From positions 3,534,001-3,598,000 of the forward strand of contig NZ_LT629742.1 in NCBI RefSeq assembly GCF_900104895.1: a stretch of DNA of 64,000 nucleotides, in the 5' to 3' direction. Made by a program: the position numbers and the translations under genes. Every line of letters begins with the position of its first letter. The first letter of the stretch is position 1. This document shows, piece after piece, positions 48,805 through 57,384 of this stretch. A model generated the notes under the pieces. The model saw nothing but the letters and a program-made list of their open reading frames with translations. It had not been told where the DNA came from and searched no databases. Source of the DNA: Microterricola viridarii (GTDB lineage Bacteria > Actinomycetota > Actinomycetes > Actinomycetales > Microbacteriaceae).

Positions 48805-49875
48805 ATGAAGAAATCTTCATTGATCTCGTTAGCCGCCGTTGCGAGCGTCTCAGCATTGATGCTCGCCGGCTGTTCGAGTTCAGGGGGTGGCGGCGGGAGC
48901 AGCGACACGGCTTCGCCCGCAGCCGACTCACGGGCCTGCGTGATCCTGCCGGATGCCGCGTCCTCACCGCGTTGGGAAGGCATGGACCGCCCCGCCCTCG
49001 AGAAGGCCTTCACCGACGCCGGCTTCGAGGCCGATATCCAGAATGCCCAGGGCGACACCAGCAAGTACGCGACCATCGCCGACCAGCAGCTCAGCAAGGG
49101 ATGCGGCGTGATGGTGCTCGTTGACTACAACGGCGCCGCCGTCTCCGTGGCCGCGAAGGCGAAGGGCGAGGGCATCCCCGTCATCGCCTACGACCGCCCG
49201 ATCGAGGGCGCCGACTACTACGTCTCCTTCGACAACGAGAAGGTGGGCGAGCTCGAGGGCCAGTCGATCGTCGACGGCCTGACGGCCGAGGGCAAGGACC
49301 CGGCGACCGCAGTGGTCGTCTACATGGGTGGAGACCCGGCCGACGGCAACGCCAAGATGTTCCACGACGGCGCAGACTCGGTGATGTCGGCTGCGGGCAT
49401 CAAGCCGGCCCAGGAGCCCCCGGGAGTCTGGGACGGCGACAAGAGCGCGACGAACTTCGAGCAGGCCCTGACCGCCCTCGGCGGCAAGGTCGACGCAGTC
49501 TGGGTCGCCAACGACACCAACGCGGCCGGCGTCATCACGATCCTCGACAAGAACGGACTGAAGGTCCCGGTCTCGGGTCAGGACGCCTCGGTCGCCGGCC
49601 TGCAGAACGTGCTGCTCGGCAAGCAGACCGCCACGGTCTGGAAGCACGTGCCCGATGAGGCCGACGCCGCGTCGACCCTCGCCGTGGCGCTGCTGAACGG
49701 CGAGACGCCCACCGTCGACAAGACGCTCGACGACGGCACGCCGTACATCGCGGTCACCCCGGTTCTCGTTGGCCCGGACATGGTGAAGGACGTCGTCGCC
49801 GCCGGCGACGCGACCGCCGCCGAGCTCTGCACCGGCGAGGTCGCCGCGGCCTGCGCCACCTACGGCGTGGAGTAG
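48805..49875 (+). CDS. Sugar-binding lipoprotein, CUT2 type (probable xylose)
   Basis: The protein has 356 residues. A signal peptide ends at the lipobox MLAGCSSS, followed by a Gly/Ser linker. The periplasmic-binding-protein fold shows GIPVIAYDRPIEGADYYVSFD, VYMGGDPADGNA, and VWVANDTNAAGVI, very similar to XylF/ChvE-type proteins. With the downstream ATPase and permease it forms an importer, and the xylA-xylB genes directly upstream point to xylose. Confidence 0.9.
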   Translation: MKKSSLISLAAVASVSALMLAGCSSSGGGGGSSDTASPAADSRACVILPDAASSPRWEGMDRPALEKAFTDAGFEADIQNAQGDTSKYATIADQQLSKGCGVMVLVDYNGAAVSVAAKAKGEGIPVIAYDRPIEGADYYVSFDNEKVGELEGQSIVDGLTAEGKDPATAVVVYMGGDPADGNAKMFHDGADSVMSAAGIKPAQEPPGVWDGDKSATNFEQALTALGGKVDAVWVANDTNAAGVITILDKNGLKVPVSGQDASVAGLQNVLLGKQTATVWKHVPDEADAASTLAVALLNGETPTVDKTLDDGTPYIAVTPVLVGPDMVKDVVAAGDATAAELCTGEVAAACATYGVE

Positions 49876-49896
49876 CCGGCAACAACCAGAAGGATC

Positions 49897-49927
49897 GGAG
49901 GGGCCGCGCCAAGCCGGCCCCTCCTTT
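49897..49927 (+). terminator. Intra-operon stem-loop after the binding-protein gene
   Basis: GGAGGGGCCG pairs with CGGCCCCTCC over an eight-base loop and is followed by TTT. Such a hairpin between binding protein and ATPase genes usually lowers downstream expression or protects the upstream message. Confidence 0.6.
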
Positions 49928-49967
49928 CCCTCTCCCTGTCAACGTCGACATGCCGGGAGGACGAGCC

Positions 49968-50723
49968 ATGGCTGACGCACCAATCATCGAACTGACGAAC
50001 ATCGTCAAGAGTTTCGGCCCCGTCAGCGTGCTGAAGGGCGTGAACCTCCGGGCTTACCCCGGCAAGGTGACCGCCCTGGTCGGCGACAACGGCGCGGGCA
50101 AGTCCACCTTGATCAAGGGTCTGGCCGGGGTGCAGCCCTACGATTCCGGTGAGGTGCGCTTCGCCGGGGAGCCGGTGCACCTGCACTCCCCCCGGGAGGC
50201 CGCCCGGCTCGGCATCGAGGTGGTGTACCAAGACCTGGCCCTCTGCGACAACCTCGACATCGTGCAGAACATGTTCCTGGGCCGCGAGGAGCTCGGCTTC
50301 GGCACCTTCGACGAGGGCCTGATGGAGCGCGAGGCGGCCGAGACGCTGCGTCAGCTCTCGGTCAGGACGGTGAGTTCGGTTCGACAGAAGGTGTCCTCCC
50401 TCTCCGGCGGGCAGCGCCAGACGGTGGCGATCGCGCGCTCCGTGCTGAAGAAGGCCAAGGTGGTCGTGCTCGACGAGCCGACGGCCGCCCTCGGCGTCGC
50501 GCAGACGGAGCAGGTGCTCGAGCTCGTCGGCCGGCTCGCTGAGCAGGGAGTCGCCGTGATCCTGATCAGCCACAACCTCGCGGATGTGTTTGCCGTCGCC
50601 GACTACATCAGCGTGCTCTATCTCGGCCAGATGGTGGCATCCGTCAAGGCGGAGGACACCAACCGCGACGACATTGTGGGCTACATCACCGGCAGCAAGA
50701 CGTACAACGGGGTGCAGGCATGA
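49968..50723 (+). CDS. Sugar ABC transporter ATP-binding protein, single-domain CUT2 type
   Basis: The protein has 251 residues and carries one ATPase domain, with Walker A GDNGAGKS, signature LSGGQRQ, and Walker B VVVLDEPTAAL, then the H-loop LISHNLADV. Classical XylG and RbsA have two such domains (about 500 residues), so this is the short FrcA-like form that dimerises. GGGAGG precedes the ATG 49968. The permease start overlaps its stop (ATGA). Confidence 0.93.
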   Translation: MADAPIIELTNIVKSFGPVSVLKGVNLRAYPGKVTALVGDNGAGKSTLIKGLAGVQPYDSGEVRFAGEPVHLHSPREAARLGIEVVYQDLALCDNLDIVQNMFLGREELGFGTFDEGLMEREAAETLRQLSVRTVSSVRQKVSSLSGGQRQTVAIARSVLKKAKVVVLDEPTAALGVAQTEQVLELVGRLAEQGVAVILISHNLADVFAVADYISVLYLGQMVASVKAEDTNRDDIVGYITGSKTYNGVQA

Positions 50724-52018
50724 CCATCGGGGCGCCCAGCCAGGCGCCGGACCCGACCCCCACCGACGTGCTCGCCACCCGCAGCACCGCCGAGCTGATC
50801 GGAAGCGGGCAGGAGGGCTCTGTGATGGATCAGGCCCGTGCCTACCTGCAGCGGGTGCGGCACGGCGAGATGGGGGCGCTGCCCGCGATCGGCGGCTTCG
50901 TCGTGCTGAGCATCATGTTCGCGATCCTCAGCCCGTTCTTCCTGACGGAGCGCAACTTCGCCAACCTGCTCACCCAGGCTGCGACGCTCGTGATGCTCGG
51001 CATGGCGCTCGTCTTCGTGATCCTGCTCGGCGAGATCGACCTCTCCGCCGGCGTCACCTCGGGCCTGACGATGTGCATCTTCGTCGTGCTGGTGAACGTG
51101 AACGGCTTCAACTGGATGCTCGCCCTGCTGATCGCGCTGCTGACCGGTGTGGCCATCGGAACGTTCATCGGCTTCTTCGTCGCCCGGGTCGGCATCCCGT
51201 CATTCGTCGTGACGCTCGGCCTGTTCCTCGGATTCCAGGGGCTCGAGCTGATCATCATCGGCAGCGGCGGCCTGTACCGCGTGCAGACACCGGAGATCCT
51301 CTCGATCATGAACGCCAACATGCCGGTCTGGGCGGGCTGGGCGATGCTCGCGGTGATCCTCGCCGTCTCGCTCGGCACCTCCCTCTGGGACCGAGCGCGG
51401 CGCACTCGCGCGGGAGTGCCGAACCGCACCATCGCGCTGGTCTGGATCAAGCTGGGCGTGATCCTCGTGATCGGCGGCATCGTCGTCGCCCTCCTCAGCA
51501 CCGACCGGGGCACCGGCTTCAAGCCGGTGTCCGGTGTGCCGATCGTGGTGCCGATCACGCTGGCGATCCTCTGGGCCGGAACCTTCGTGCTCGACCGCAC
51601 CAAGTTCGGCCGCTACATCTACGCTGTCGGCGGCAATGCAGAGGCGGCCAGGCGAGCCGGCGTGAAGGTGGTGCTCATCCGCTGGACGGCGTTCATCGTG
51701 TGTTCGACGCTCGCCGTGATCTCCGGCCTGTTCAGCATCTCCAAGGTCGGCTCGGTGGATGCCGCGGCGGGCCGCGACATCGTGCTGAGCGGTGTCGCGG
51801 CGGCCGTCGTCGGCGGGGTGAGCCTGTTCGGCGGGCGCGGCCGCCTGCTGCACGCCGCGATCGGCGCCCTCGTGATCGCCGTGATCACGAACGGGCTCGG
51901 CCTGCTGAACCTGCCGGCCGGCGTCAACTACGTCGTGACCGGCGCGGTGCTGATTCTCGCGGCCACGGTCGACGCCGTGTCGCGGGTGCGCGCCGGTGGC
52001 TCGCTCACAAGACGCTGA
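50720..52018 (+). CDS. Sugar ABC transporter permease, CUT2 type
   Basis: The protein has 432 residues. After about 55 polar residues come some ten membrane segments of the BPD_transp_2 fold: MALVFVILLGEIDLSAG, VGIPSFVVTLG, and GRYIYAVGGNAEAARRAGVKV are family hallmarks, the last being the ATPase contact. It is long compared with RbsC and like XylH in that respect. It completes the importer with the preceding two genes. Confidence 0.93.
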   Translation: MTIGAPSQAPDPTPTDVLATRSTAELIGSGQEGSVMDQARAYLQRVRHGEMGALPAIGGFVVLSIMFAILSPFFLTERNFANLLTQAATLVMLGMALVFVILLGEIDLSAGVTSGLTMCIFVVLVNVNGFNWMLALLIALLTGVAIGTFIGFFVARVGIPSFVVTLGLFLGFQGLELIIIGSGGLYRVQTPEILSIMNANMPVWAGWAMLAVILAVSLGTSLWDRARRTRAGVPNRTIALVWIKLGVILVIGGIVVALLSTDRGTGFKPVSGVPIVVPITLAILWAGTFVLDRTKFGRYIYAVGGNAEAARRAGVKVVLIRWTAFIVCSTLAVISGLFSISKVGSVDAAAGRDIVLSGVAAAVVGGVSLFGGRGRLLHAAIGALVIAVITNGLGLLNLPAGVNYVVTGAVLILAATVDAVSRVRAGGSLTRR

Positions 52019-52020
52019 CG

Positions 52021-52037
52021 GGCCGGGGAGCCCGGCC
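52021..52037. terminator. Hairpin between convergent permease and dehydrogenase genes
   Basis: GGCCGGG-GAG-CCCGGCC is a perfect GC-rich stem in the 24-base gap. There is no U-run. Confidence 0.5.
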
Positions 52038-52042
52038 TCGGA

Positions 52043-53194
52043 TCATGCCGCGCTGCTGGTGGCGGCGTCGTCGATCTTGTCCATTGCGATCACGCGCCGC
52101 ACCACCCGGCCCTCTTCGAGGGCGTCCAGCGCCTCGTTGATCGCGTCGAGCGTCACGGTGTCGCTGTGCAACAGTTCCATCGGCAGCGCTCCCGCACGCC
52201 ACAGCTCGATATAGGCCGGGATGTCGCGCGCAGGCACGGCATCACCCATGTACGAGCCGAGCAGGCGCTTGCCCATGCCCGCGAACTGCAGCGCCTGCAC
52301 ACCGAGCTGCTGCTCCGGATGTGGCAGGCCGACGGAGACGAGGGCCCCGCCACGGGTGAGCAGGCCGAGACAGGCCTCCATCACCCGGGCGCTGCCGACG
52401 GCTTCGACCGCGATGTCAACCCCGTCGCCGGCATGCTCGGCCACGAGGCCGGCCGCCTGCTCCGGCGTTCCGACGGCGGTCGCTCCGACGGATCGAGCCA
52501 GGGAGTGCTTGTCGAGGTTGGGGTCGATCGCGATGACCGTGGTGCCCTCGATCTGCGCAGCGGCCATGACTGCCGTCAGGCCCACGGCACCGAGGCCGAA
52601 CACGATCAAGGATTGCCCGGCTTGCATGTCGGCGGTGTTGAGCACCGCCCCCATCCCGGTGAGCGCGGCGCAGCCGAACATGGCGGCGACGTCGAATGGC
52701 ACGTCCTTGTCGATGACGACGAGCGATTCAGCGGCGACAACGGCGTAGTCGGCGAACCCGGAGACCCCGAGGTGGTGATTGACGCGCTGGCCGCCGGAAT
52801 CACGCAACACGGCCTCGCCGTGCAGGAGGTCGCCGCTCGCGTTCGCCGCCGCCGCACGCGAACAGAGTGCGGGGCGCCCGGCCACGCAGGCCCGGCAGTC
52901 CCCGCAGCTCGGCACGAACACCAGGACGACGTGATCGCCGGGGGTGATGCCCTGCACGCCGTCGCCGACGACGTCGACAATGCCGGCCGCTTCGTGGCCG
53001 ATGGCCATCGGCAGCGGGCGCGGTCGCGACCCGTTGACCACCGAGAGGTCGGAGTGGCAGAGGCTCGCGCGGACAATGCGCACACCGACCTCGCCAGCAC
53101 GCGGTGTCGGGTTCGCCAACTGCTCGATGCCGAGCGGCCGCGATTGCGCGTAGGGGCGCGGCAGGCCGGCCGCGCGCAGGATGGCGCTACGCAT
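52043..53194 (-). CDS. Zinc-dependent alcohol dehydrogenase (MDR family)
   Basis: The protein has 383 residues. Catalytic zinc ligands are in ASLCHSDLS and IGHEAAG; the structural zinc site is present in PSCGDCRACVAGRPALC. The NAD-binding loop is VFGLGAVGLTAV, followed by an aspartate (AIDPN) that favours NAD. The pattern resembles class III-type and mycothiol/aryl-alcohol dehydrogenases. It is the last gene of the glycerol-type operon and overlaps the upstream small gene by eight bases, so it likely oxidises a polyol or aldehyde of the same pathway. Confidence 0.88.
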   Translation of the reverse strand: MRSAILRAAGLPRPYAQSRPLGIEQLANPTPRAGEVGVRIVRASLCHSDLSVVNGSRPRPLPMAIGHEAAGIVDVVGDGVQGITPGDHVVLVFVPSCGDCRACVAGRPALCSRAAAANASGDLLHGEAVLRDSGGQRVNHHLGVSGFADYAVVAAESLVVIDKDVPFDVAAMFGCAALTGMGAVLNTADMQAGQSLIVFGLGAVGLTAVMAAAQIEGTTVIAIDPNLDKHSLARSVGATAVGTPEQAAGLVAEHAGDGVDIAVEAVGSARVMEACLGLLTRGGALVSVGLPHPEQQLGVQALQFAGMGKRLLGSYMGDAVPARDIPAYIELWRAGALPMELLHSDTVTLDAINEALDALEEGRVVRRVIAMDKIDDAATSSAA

Positions 53195-53492
53195 CGAGGC
53201 TGGCGTTCATCTTCACGACGACGCGGTTCTCCAGCAGAGGGATGATCTGGCCGAGGCCGATCCGCTCGAAGTGCTCGGCCTCACGGTGTGCGGCGAATCC
53301 GGCCGCGTCCGTGTAACTCTCGATGATCACGATCTCGTCGGCGTTCTCGACACCGCGGAAGAAGTCGTAGGCGATATTGGCCGGCTCGGTGCGGCTGGCG
53401 GCCGCGAGGTCGACGAGCAGCGCGAGGACCGTCTCGGTCTGGCCGGCGAGCGGGTAGTAACGGGCGATGACCTGGTAGAAATCGGTCGACAT
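53187..53492 (-). CDS. ABM-domain protein, putative quinol monooxygenase
   Basis: The protein has 101 residues from the ATG 53492 with AAGGAG upstream. It matches the dimeric antibiotic-biosynthesis-monooxygenase fold (YgiN/LsrG-like): FFRGVENADEIVIIESYTDAAGF and AAHREAEHFERI. The histidine in the latter is the typical active-site residue. Members work as cofactor-free monooxygenases or isomerases on quinols or sugar phosphates. It is the sixth gene of the glycerol-type operon. Confidence 0.78.
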   Translation of the reverse strand: MSTDFYQVIARYYPLAGQTETVLALLVDLAAASRTEPANIAYDFFRGVENADEIVIIESYTDAAGFAAHREAEHFERIGLGQIIPLLENRVVVKMNASLDA

Positions 53493-53544
53493 GGAGACGC
53501 TCCTTATGACAAGCGAATGGAGGGGGATTGGGGAGGCGGCCGCG

Positions 53545-54165
53545 TTAGCGCCGCGTGGTGTTCCAGAGGGCAACGTCGCTCGTCGAGACGGCTGTGGCGC
53601 CACTCTTGATTGCGGCGACAACGTCATCCGTGCTCGTGACGAAGCCCGCGGCGACATACGGCGAGAGCTGGACGAGCTCGTTCGCGGGGATCGAGGAGAT
53701 CACGGGCCACGGCATCAGCTGGGTGAGGTGCGGCTTGCTCTGCTGCACGGCGTTCACGCTGCGGGGCAGCGTCGAGCGGTCGGTCACGAACACCTTCTGC
53801 ATCGTGACCATGCCGAGCGCGTTGGCACGTTGGATCAGTGCCGTGCGGGTCGTGATGAGCCCGGGCGTCCCGATCTTTCTCAGGTACTCGACGCCGCCGC
53901 GGTCCTGGGCGAGGCCGTCGCAGTTGTCGATGTTGACGAAGATGAATTTGCCTGCGGCCGCGCACCTGGAGACGACATTCTCCATGTCGGGCAGCGCGAC
54001 GTTTGCGACGATCCCGACGGGGCAGGGCCCCGCCAGAAACCGGGCGATCTCGTCGACACCGTAGAGCGACGCCATCACCGGGTGGCGAAACAGCGTCTCC
54101 TCGAGGAAGCGTGGAAGCGCTGGCATTGGGACGTCACCTCGACTCGCGACCGCAGACAAACTCAT
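53545..54165 (-). CDS. glpP: Glycerol-3-phosphate-responsive antiterminator, GlpP family
   Basis: The protein has 206 residues from 54165, or 193 from an ATG at 54126. KFIFVNIDNCDGLAQDRGG, RKIGTPGLITTRTALIQRA, VFVTDRSTL and ALMP-like QLMPWPVISSIP match GlpP, a TIM-barrel relative of glycerophosphodiesterases that in Bacillus binds the glpD leader RNA when glycerol-3-phosphate is present. It is encoded in the same operon as the kinase and dehydrogenase, whose leader has an intrinsic terminator, so it very likely acts on that leader. Confidence 0.88.
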   Translation of the reverse strand: MSLSAVASRGDVPMPALPRFLEETLFRHPVMASLYGVDEIARFLAGPCPVGIVANVALPDMENVVSRCAAAGKFIFVNIDNCDGLAQDRGGVEYLRKIGTPGLITTRTALIQRANALGMVTMQKVFVTDRSTLPRSVNAVQQSKPHLTQLMPWPVISSIPANELVQLSPYVAAGFVTSTDDVVAAIKSGATAVSTSDVALWNTTRR

Positions 54166-54170
54166 TGTGA

Positions 54171-55700
54171 CTAAGCCTCGAGGCCGAGCTTACCGGGGTT
54201 CAAGAGGTTCTTCGGGTCGAGCGCTGCCTTGACCGCCTTCAGCACCGCGAAGCCGCCGCCGAGGGATTCCTCCATGTACGGCGCGCGCAGCAGCCCGACG
54301 CCATGGTGGTGGCTGAGGGTCGCGTTGTGCTTGATGATCACGGCGTTGGCCGCGTCCCAGGCGGCGCGGTACCAGTCGGCGCGCTTGTCGACCTCAACCT
54401 CGCCGCGCAGCGAGAAGTAGAGGCACGCGCCGTCGACGTAGGCGTGCGACTGGTGCGCGGAGCCGGCCAGGGTGCCGGGCACCGCGTTGATCGCGGCCAC
54501 GACATCGTCGTAGATGGCGGGCAGGTCGCGCCAGCGACCCGTCATCTCGAGCGTGTCTGCGACGAATCCGGGGCTGCGCTTGAAGCCCTCCGCGCTCTTC
54601 CCGGTGAGGTAGCGGGTGTCGAGCCACCGCTCGAAGATCACCTCGTCGTCGAGCTTGACGCCGGTCTCCGCGCACACGCGCTCGCTGATCGCGAGAACCG
54701 CGTCAACGATCTCCGGTGCGCCCTCGTCGGCGATGAGCAGGACGTTCTGCTCTGCCAGCTCGAACTGCAGGCCGCTCTCGAGATTGTCGTAGAGCCGCAA
54801 TGCTGCCGGGTTCGCACCCTGCTGCATGATCTGACGGCAGGCCTCGAGGCCGGCGGCGAAGGTCGGGAAGCCGTAGGCGATGGCGCGACCGTAGTCGGGC
54901 AGGCGGTGCAGCTTGAGGCGCACGGTCGTGATCACGCCGAGCGTGCCCTCCGAGCCGATGATGAGCTGCAGCAGGTCAGGTCCAACGGCGGCCGCCGAAT
55001 TCTCGCCGACGGTGATGATCGAGCCGTCGACCAGCACGACGTCCATGCCGTAGACCATGTCCTCGATCTTGCCGTAGCGGGTCGAGAGCTGGCCGGCGCC
55101 GCGGCAGGCAACCCAGCCGCCGACGGTGCTGATCGCATAGGACGACGGCCAGTGGCCCATCGTCATGCCGAACTCCTTCTGGATCAGCTCCTCGAAGATG
55201 TCGCCGAACATTCCGGCCTCCACCTCCACGATCTGGCTCTGCTCGTCGAAGCTGACGAACTTGTTCAGCTCGCAGACGTCGAGCACGATGCCGCCGCGCA
55301 CCGGCAGGGCGGCACCGGTCACGTTGCTGCGGCCGGCCGATACCGTCACCGGGATCTCCGCGGCGTATGCAATGCGCATGACGGCCTGCACCTGCTCGGT
55401 CGTGGACACCTTGGCGATCACGGCAGTCGGGGTTGCCGGCTTGCCGGCGGTCTCGCCGATCATGCTGCCAGCCCACCAGTCGCGGGTTCCGTAGACGACC
55501 TCTGCCGTGTCGGTGATGAGTTCGTCCGTGGCGGCGGCGAGCTGCTCGAGCACCTCCGCAGGAACGACGACGGCGTCCCGCTGGAAGTAGGCCTCTTCAC
55601 CGATCTTCTCGATGCCGGCCGCGTAGCCGGGCTGGGTCGGGGCGCCGACAACGTAGTTGCCGCGGTTGTATCCCCGCTTGACGGCTTCCTTGCTGATCAT
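54171..55700 (-). CDS. FAD-binding oxidase (GlcD/alkyl-DHAP-synthase-like)
   Basis: The protein has 509 residues. The FAD-binding PCMH domain has VTVSAGRSNVTGAALPVRGG, GHWPSSYAISTVGGWVACRG and IIGSEGTLGVITTVRLKL, and the C-terminal substrate domain ends in LDPKNLLNPGKLGLE. HHHGVGLLRAPY carries the active-site histidines of the alkyl-dihydroxyacetone-phosphate synthase and D-2-hydroxyacid oxidase group. It lies two bases after the glpD stop. The role may be oxidation of a hydroxy acid or a step using dihydroxyacetone phosphate. Confidence 0.85.
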   Translation of the reverse strand: MISKEAVKRGYNRGNYVVGAPTQPGYAAGIEKIGEEAYFQRDAVVVPAEVLEQLAAATDELITDTAEVVYGTRDWWAGSMIGETAGKPATPTAVIAKVSTTEQVQAVMRIAYAAEIPVTVSAGRSNVTGAALPVRGGIVLDVCELNKFVSFDEQSQIVEVEAGMFGDIFEELIQKEFGMTMGHWPSSYAISTVGGWVACRGAGQLSTRYGKIEDMVYGMDVVLVDGSIITVGENSAAAVGPDLLQLIIGSEGTLGVITTVRLKLHRLPDYGRAIAYGFPTFAAGLEACRQIMQQGANPAALRLYDNLESGLQFELAEQNVLLIADEGAPEIVDAVLAISERVCAETGVKLDDEVIFERWLDTRYLTGKSAEGFKRSPGFVADTLEMTGRWRDLPAIYDDVVAAINAVPGTLAGSAHQSHAYVDGACLYFSLRGEVEVDKRADWYRAAWDAANAVIIKHNATLSHHHGVGLLRAPYMEESLGGGFAVLKAVKAALDPKNLLNPGKLGLEA

Positions 55701-55702
55701 TG

Positions 55703-57370
55703 TTATTCTCCCATCAGGATTGCGCGTTCGTGCGCTGTTGCGGTCTTGTACGCCGACACTTGGGTGTCGACTTCGGCCTGGCTGAGGCCGAGCTCGGCCT
55801 GGAGCAGGGCACCGACGCGGTCGGCCGCGGCGGCCGAGGCGTCGCGCCCCATGAGCCGGGCCCGGGTGCGGCGCGAGAGGATGTCGTCGACGTTGCGCGC
55901 CATCTCGTGCCTGGCCGAGTAGACGACCTCGGCCTCGAGGTAGGGCATGCCGGCGACGACGGGGGCGGCCAGCTCCGGGTTGTTGCCGATGATGTCGGTC
56001 ACGAACTGCGCCTCGTTGCCGTACCGCTCACCGAGGTGGGCGGCGAGCCCGCCGGATGCCACGACGGCCTCGCCGTCGTAGCCGGCGGCGCCGAGGAGGT
56101 AGGCGTCCTTCGTCCGGCAGCGCCGACGCTGGCCGAGCACTCGCTGGGCGGCGTCGATGGTCTGCTCGGCCATGTGCCGGGAGGTGGTGAGCTTGCCGCC
56201 GACGACGGTCACGAGGCCGTCATGGTCGGTGCGGATCTCGTGCTTGCGCTTGACGTCCATGGTCTTGCCGCCCGGCGGGGCGATCAGCGGGCGGGTGCCG
56301 CCGATGCTGCCGAGCACGTCCTCGGCGGACAGGTCGGTGTTGAGCGCCGTGTGCGCGCCCTCGATCAGGAAATCCATCTCCTGGCGGGTGCAATTGACGT
56401 CGTCGAGGTCGCCCGTGTAGTCCTCGTCAGTGGTGCCGAGGTAGGCGGTGTCGCCCCAGCGGGTGATCGTGGCGCGGCGGTTGCGGCCGGGGATCGGGAT
56501 GGTCACGGTGCAGTCGTTGCGGATCTTCATCCACGGCACGGCGATGTGCACGCCCTTGGCCGGGCGGATATTGGGGGCATCCGCGTCCGTGGCTGCGCCG
56601 TTCCAGTCGCGCAGCCAGGCGCCGGTGGCGATCACCACGACGCGGGCGGATGCGGTGATCTCGCGCCCGTCGACTTCGGCGACGATGCCGCTGACCTTGC
56701 CGCCGGCGCGGGTGACCTCTGTCACCTTGGCGCCGTTCAGGATCGCTGCACCGTGGTGGGCGGCCGTGCGGGCCAGGCCGAGGGTGAGGCGGGCGTCGTC
56801 GGCGCGGGCGTCGTAGTACATGAAGCCGCCGTCGAGCTTCTCGCCCTTGAAGGTGGAGCAGTGCGCGAGCACCTCGTTCTTGGAGAGCTTCTGGTGCAGC
56901 ACGCCCTCGCGCCAACCGCCGGCCAGGTCGTAGGTCCAGAGCAGGCTCTCGAACCCGGCGGCGAGGCGGCGGTCGAAGACGCCGTTGTCGGAGAGCACGG
57001 GGAAGAGGAAGGGCAGGCGCTGCACGAGGTGTCTGGCGTTCTTGCGCAGGCGCTGTCGTTCCAACAGGGAGTGGCGGACAAGCGGCAGGTTGCCCTGCTC
57101 GATGTAGCGCAGGCCGCCGTGGATCATCTTCGACGACTTCGACGAGGTGCCGGAGGCGAAGTCGTCCTTCTCGAGCAGTGCGACGCTGTAGCCGCGCAGC
57201 GCGGCGTCCATCGCGGCGTAGGCGCCGGTGACGCCGCCGCCCACGATGATCATGTCAAAGCGGCCACCGTCGATGCGTGCGACGTTGTCGCGTCGGCTGA
57301 GCGGAAGCGCCTCGACCCGCGTCATCAGATCGCGGCTCTTATCTGTCTTGCGTGCGGGCAATCCAACCAT
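55703..57370 (-). CDS. glpD: Glycerol-3-phosphate dehydrogenase, FAD-dependent
   Basis: The protein has 555 residues. FDMIIVGGGVTGAYAAMDAA is the FAD-binding motif, and DFASGTSSKSSKMIHGGLRY and GGKLTTSRHMAEQ are GlpD hallmarks. It oxidises glycerol-3-phosphate to dihydroxyacetone phosphate, passing electrons to the quinone pool. It lies 14 bases downstream of the kinase gene. I start at the ATG 57370, because an upstream extension to 58552 would be antisense-like and run across the kinase. Confidence 0.95.
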   Translation of the reverse strand: MVGLPARKTDKSRDLMTRVEALPLSRRDNVARIDGGRFDMIIVGGGVTGAYAAMDAALRGYSVALLEKDDFASGTSSKSSKMIHGGLRYIEQGNLPLVRHSLLERQRLRKNARHLVQRLPFLFPVLSDNGVFDRRLAAGFESLLWTYDLAGGWREGVLHQKLSKNEVLAHCSTFKGEKLDGGFMYYDARADDARLTLGLARTAAHHGAAILNGAKVTEVTRAGGKVSGIVAEVDGREITASARVVVIATGAWLRDWNGAATDADAPNIRPAKGVHIAVPWMKIRNDCTVTIPIPGRNRRATITRWGDTAYLGTTDEDYTGDLDDVNCTRQEMDFLIEGAHTALNTDLSAEDVLGSIGGTRPLIAPPGGKTMDVKRKHEIRTDHDGLVTVVGGKLTTSRHMAEQTIDAAQRVLGQRRRCRTKDAYLLGAAGYDGEAVVASGGLAAHLGERYGNEAQFVTDIIGNNPELAAPVVAGMPYLEAEVVYSARHEMARNVDDILSRRTRARLMGRDASAAAADRVGALLQAELGLSQAEVDTQVSAYKTATAHERAILMGE

Positions 57371-57384
57371 TGTGTGGTTCTCTC

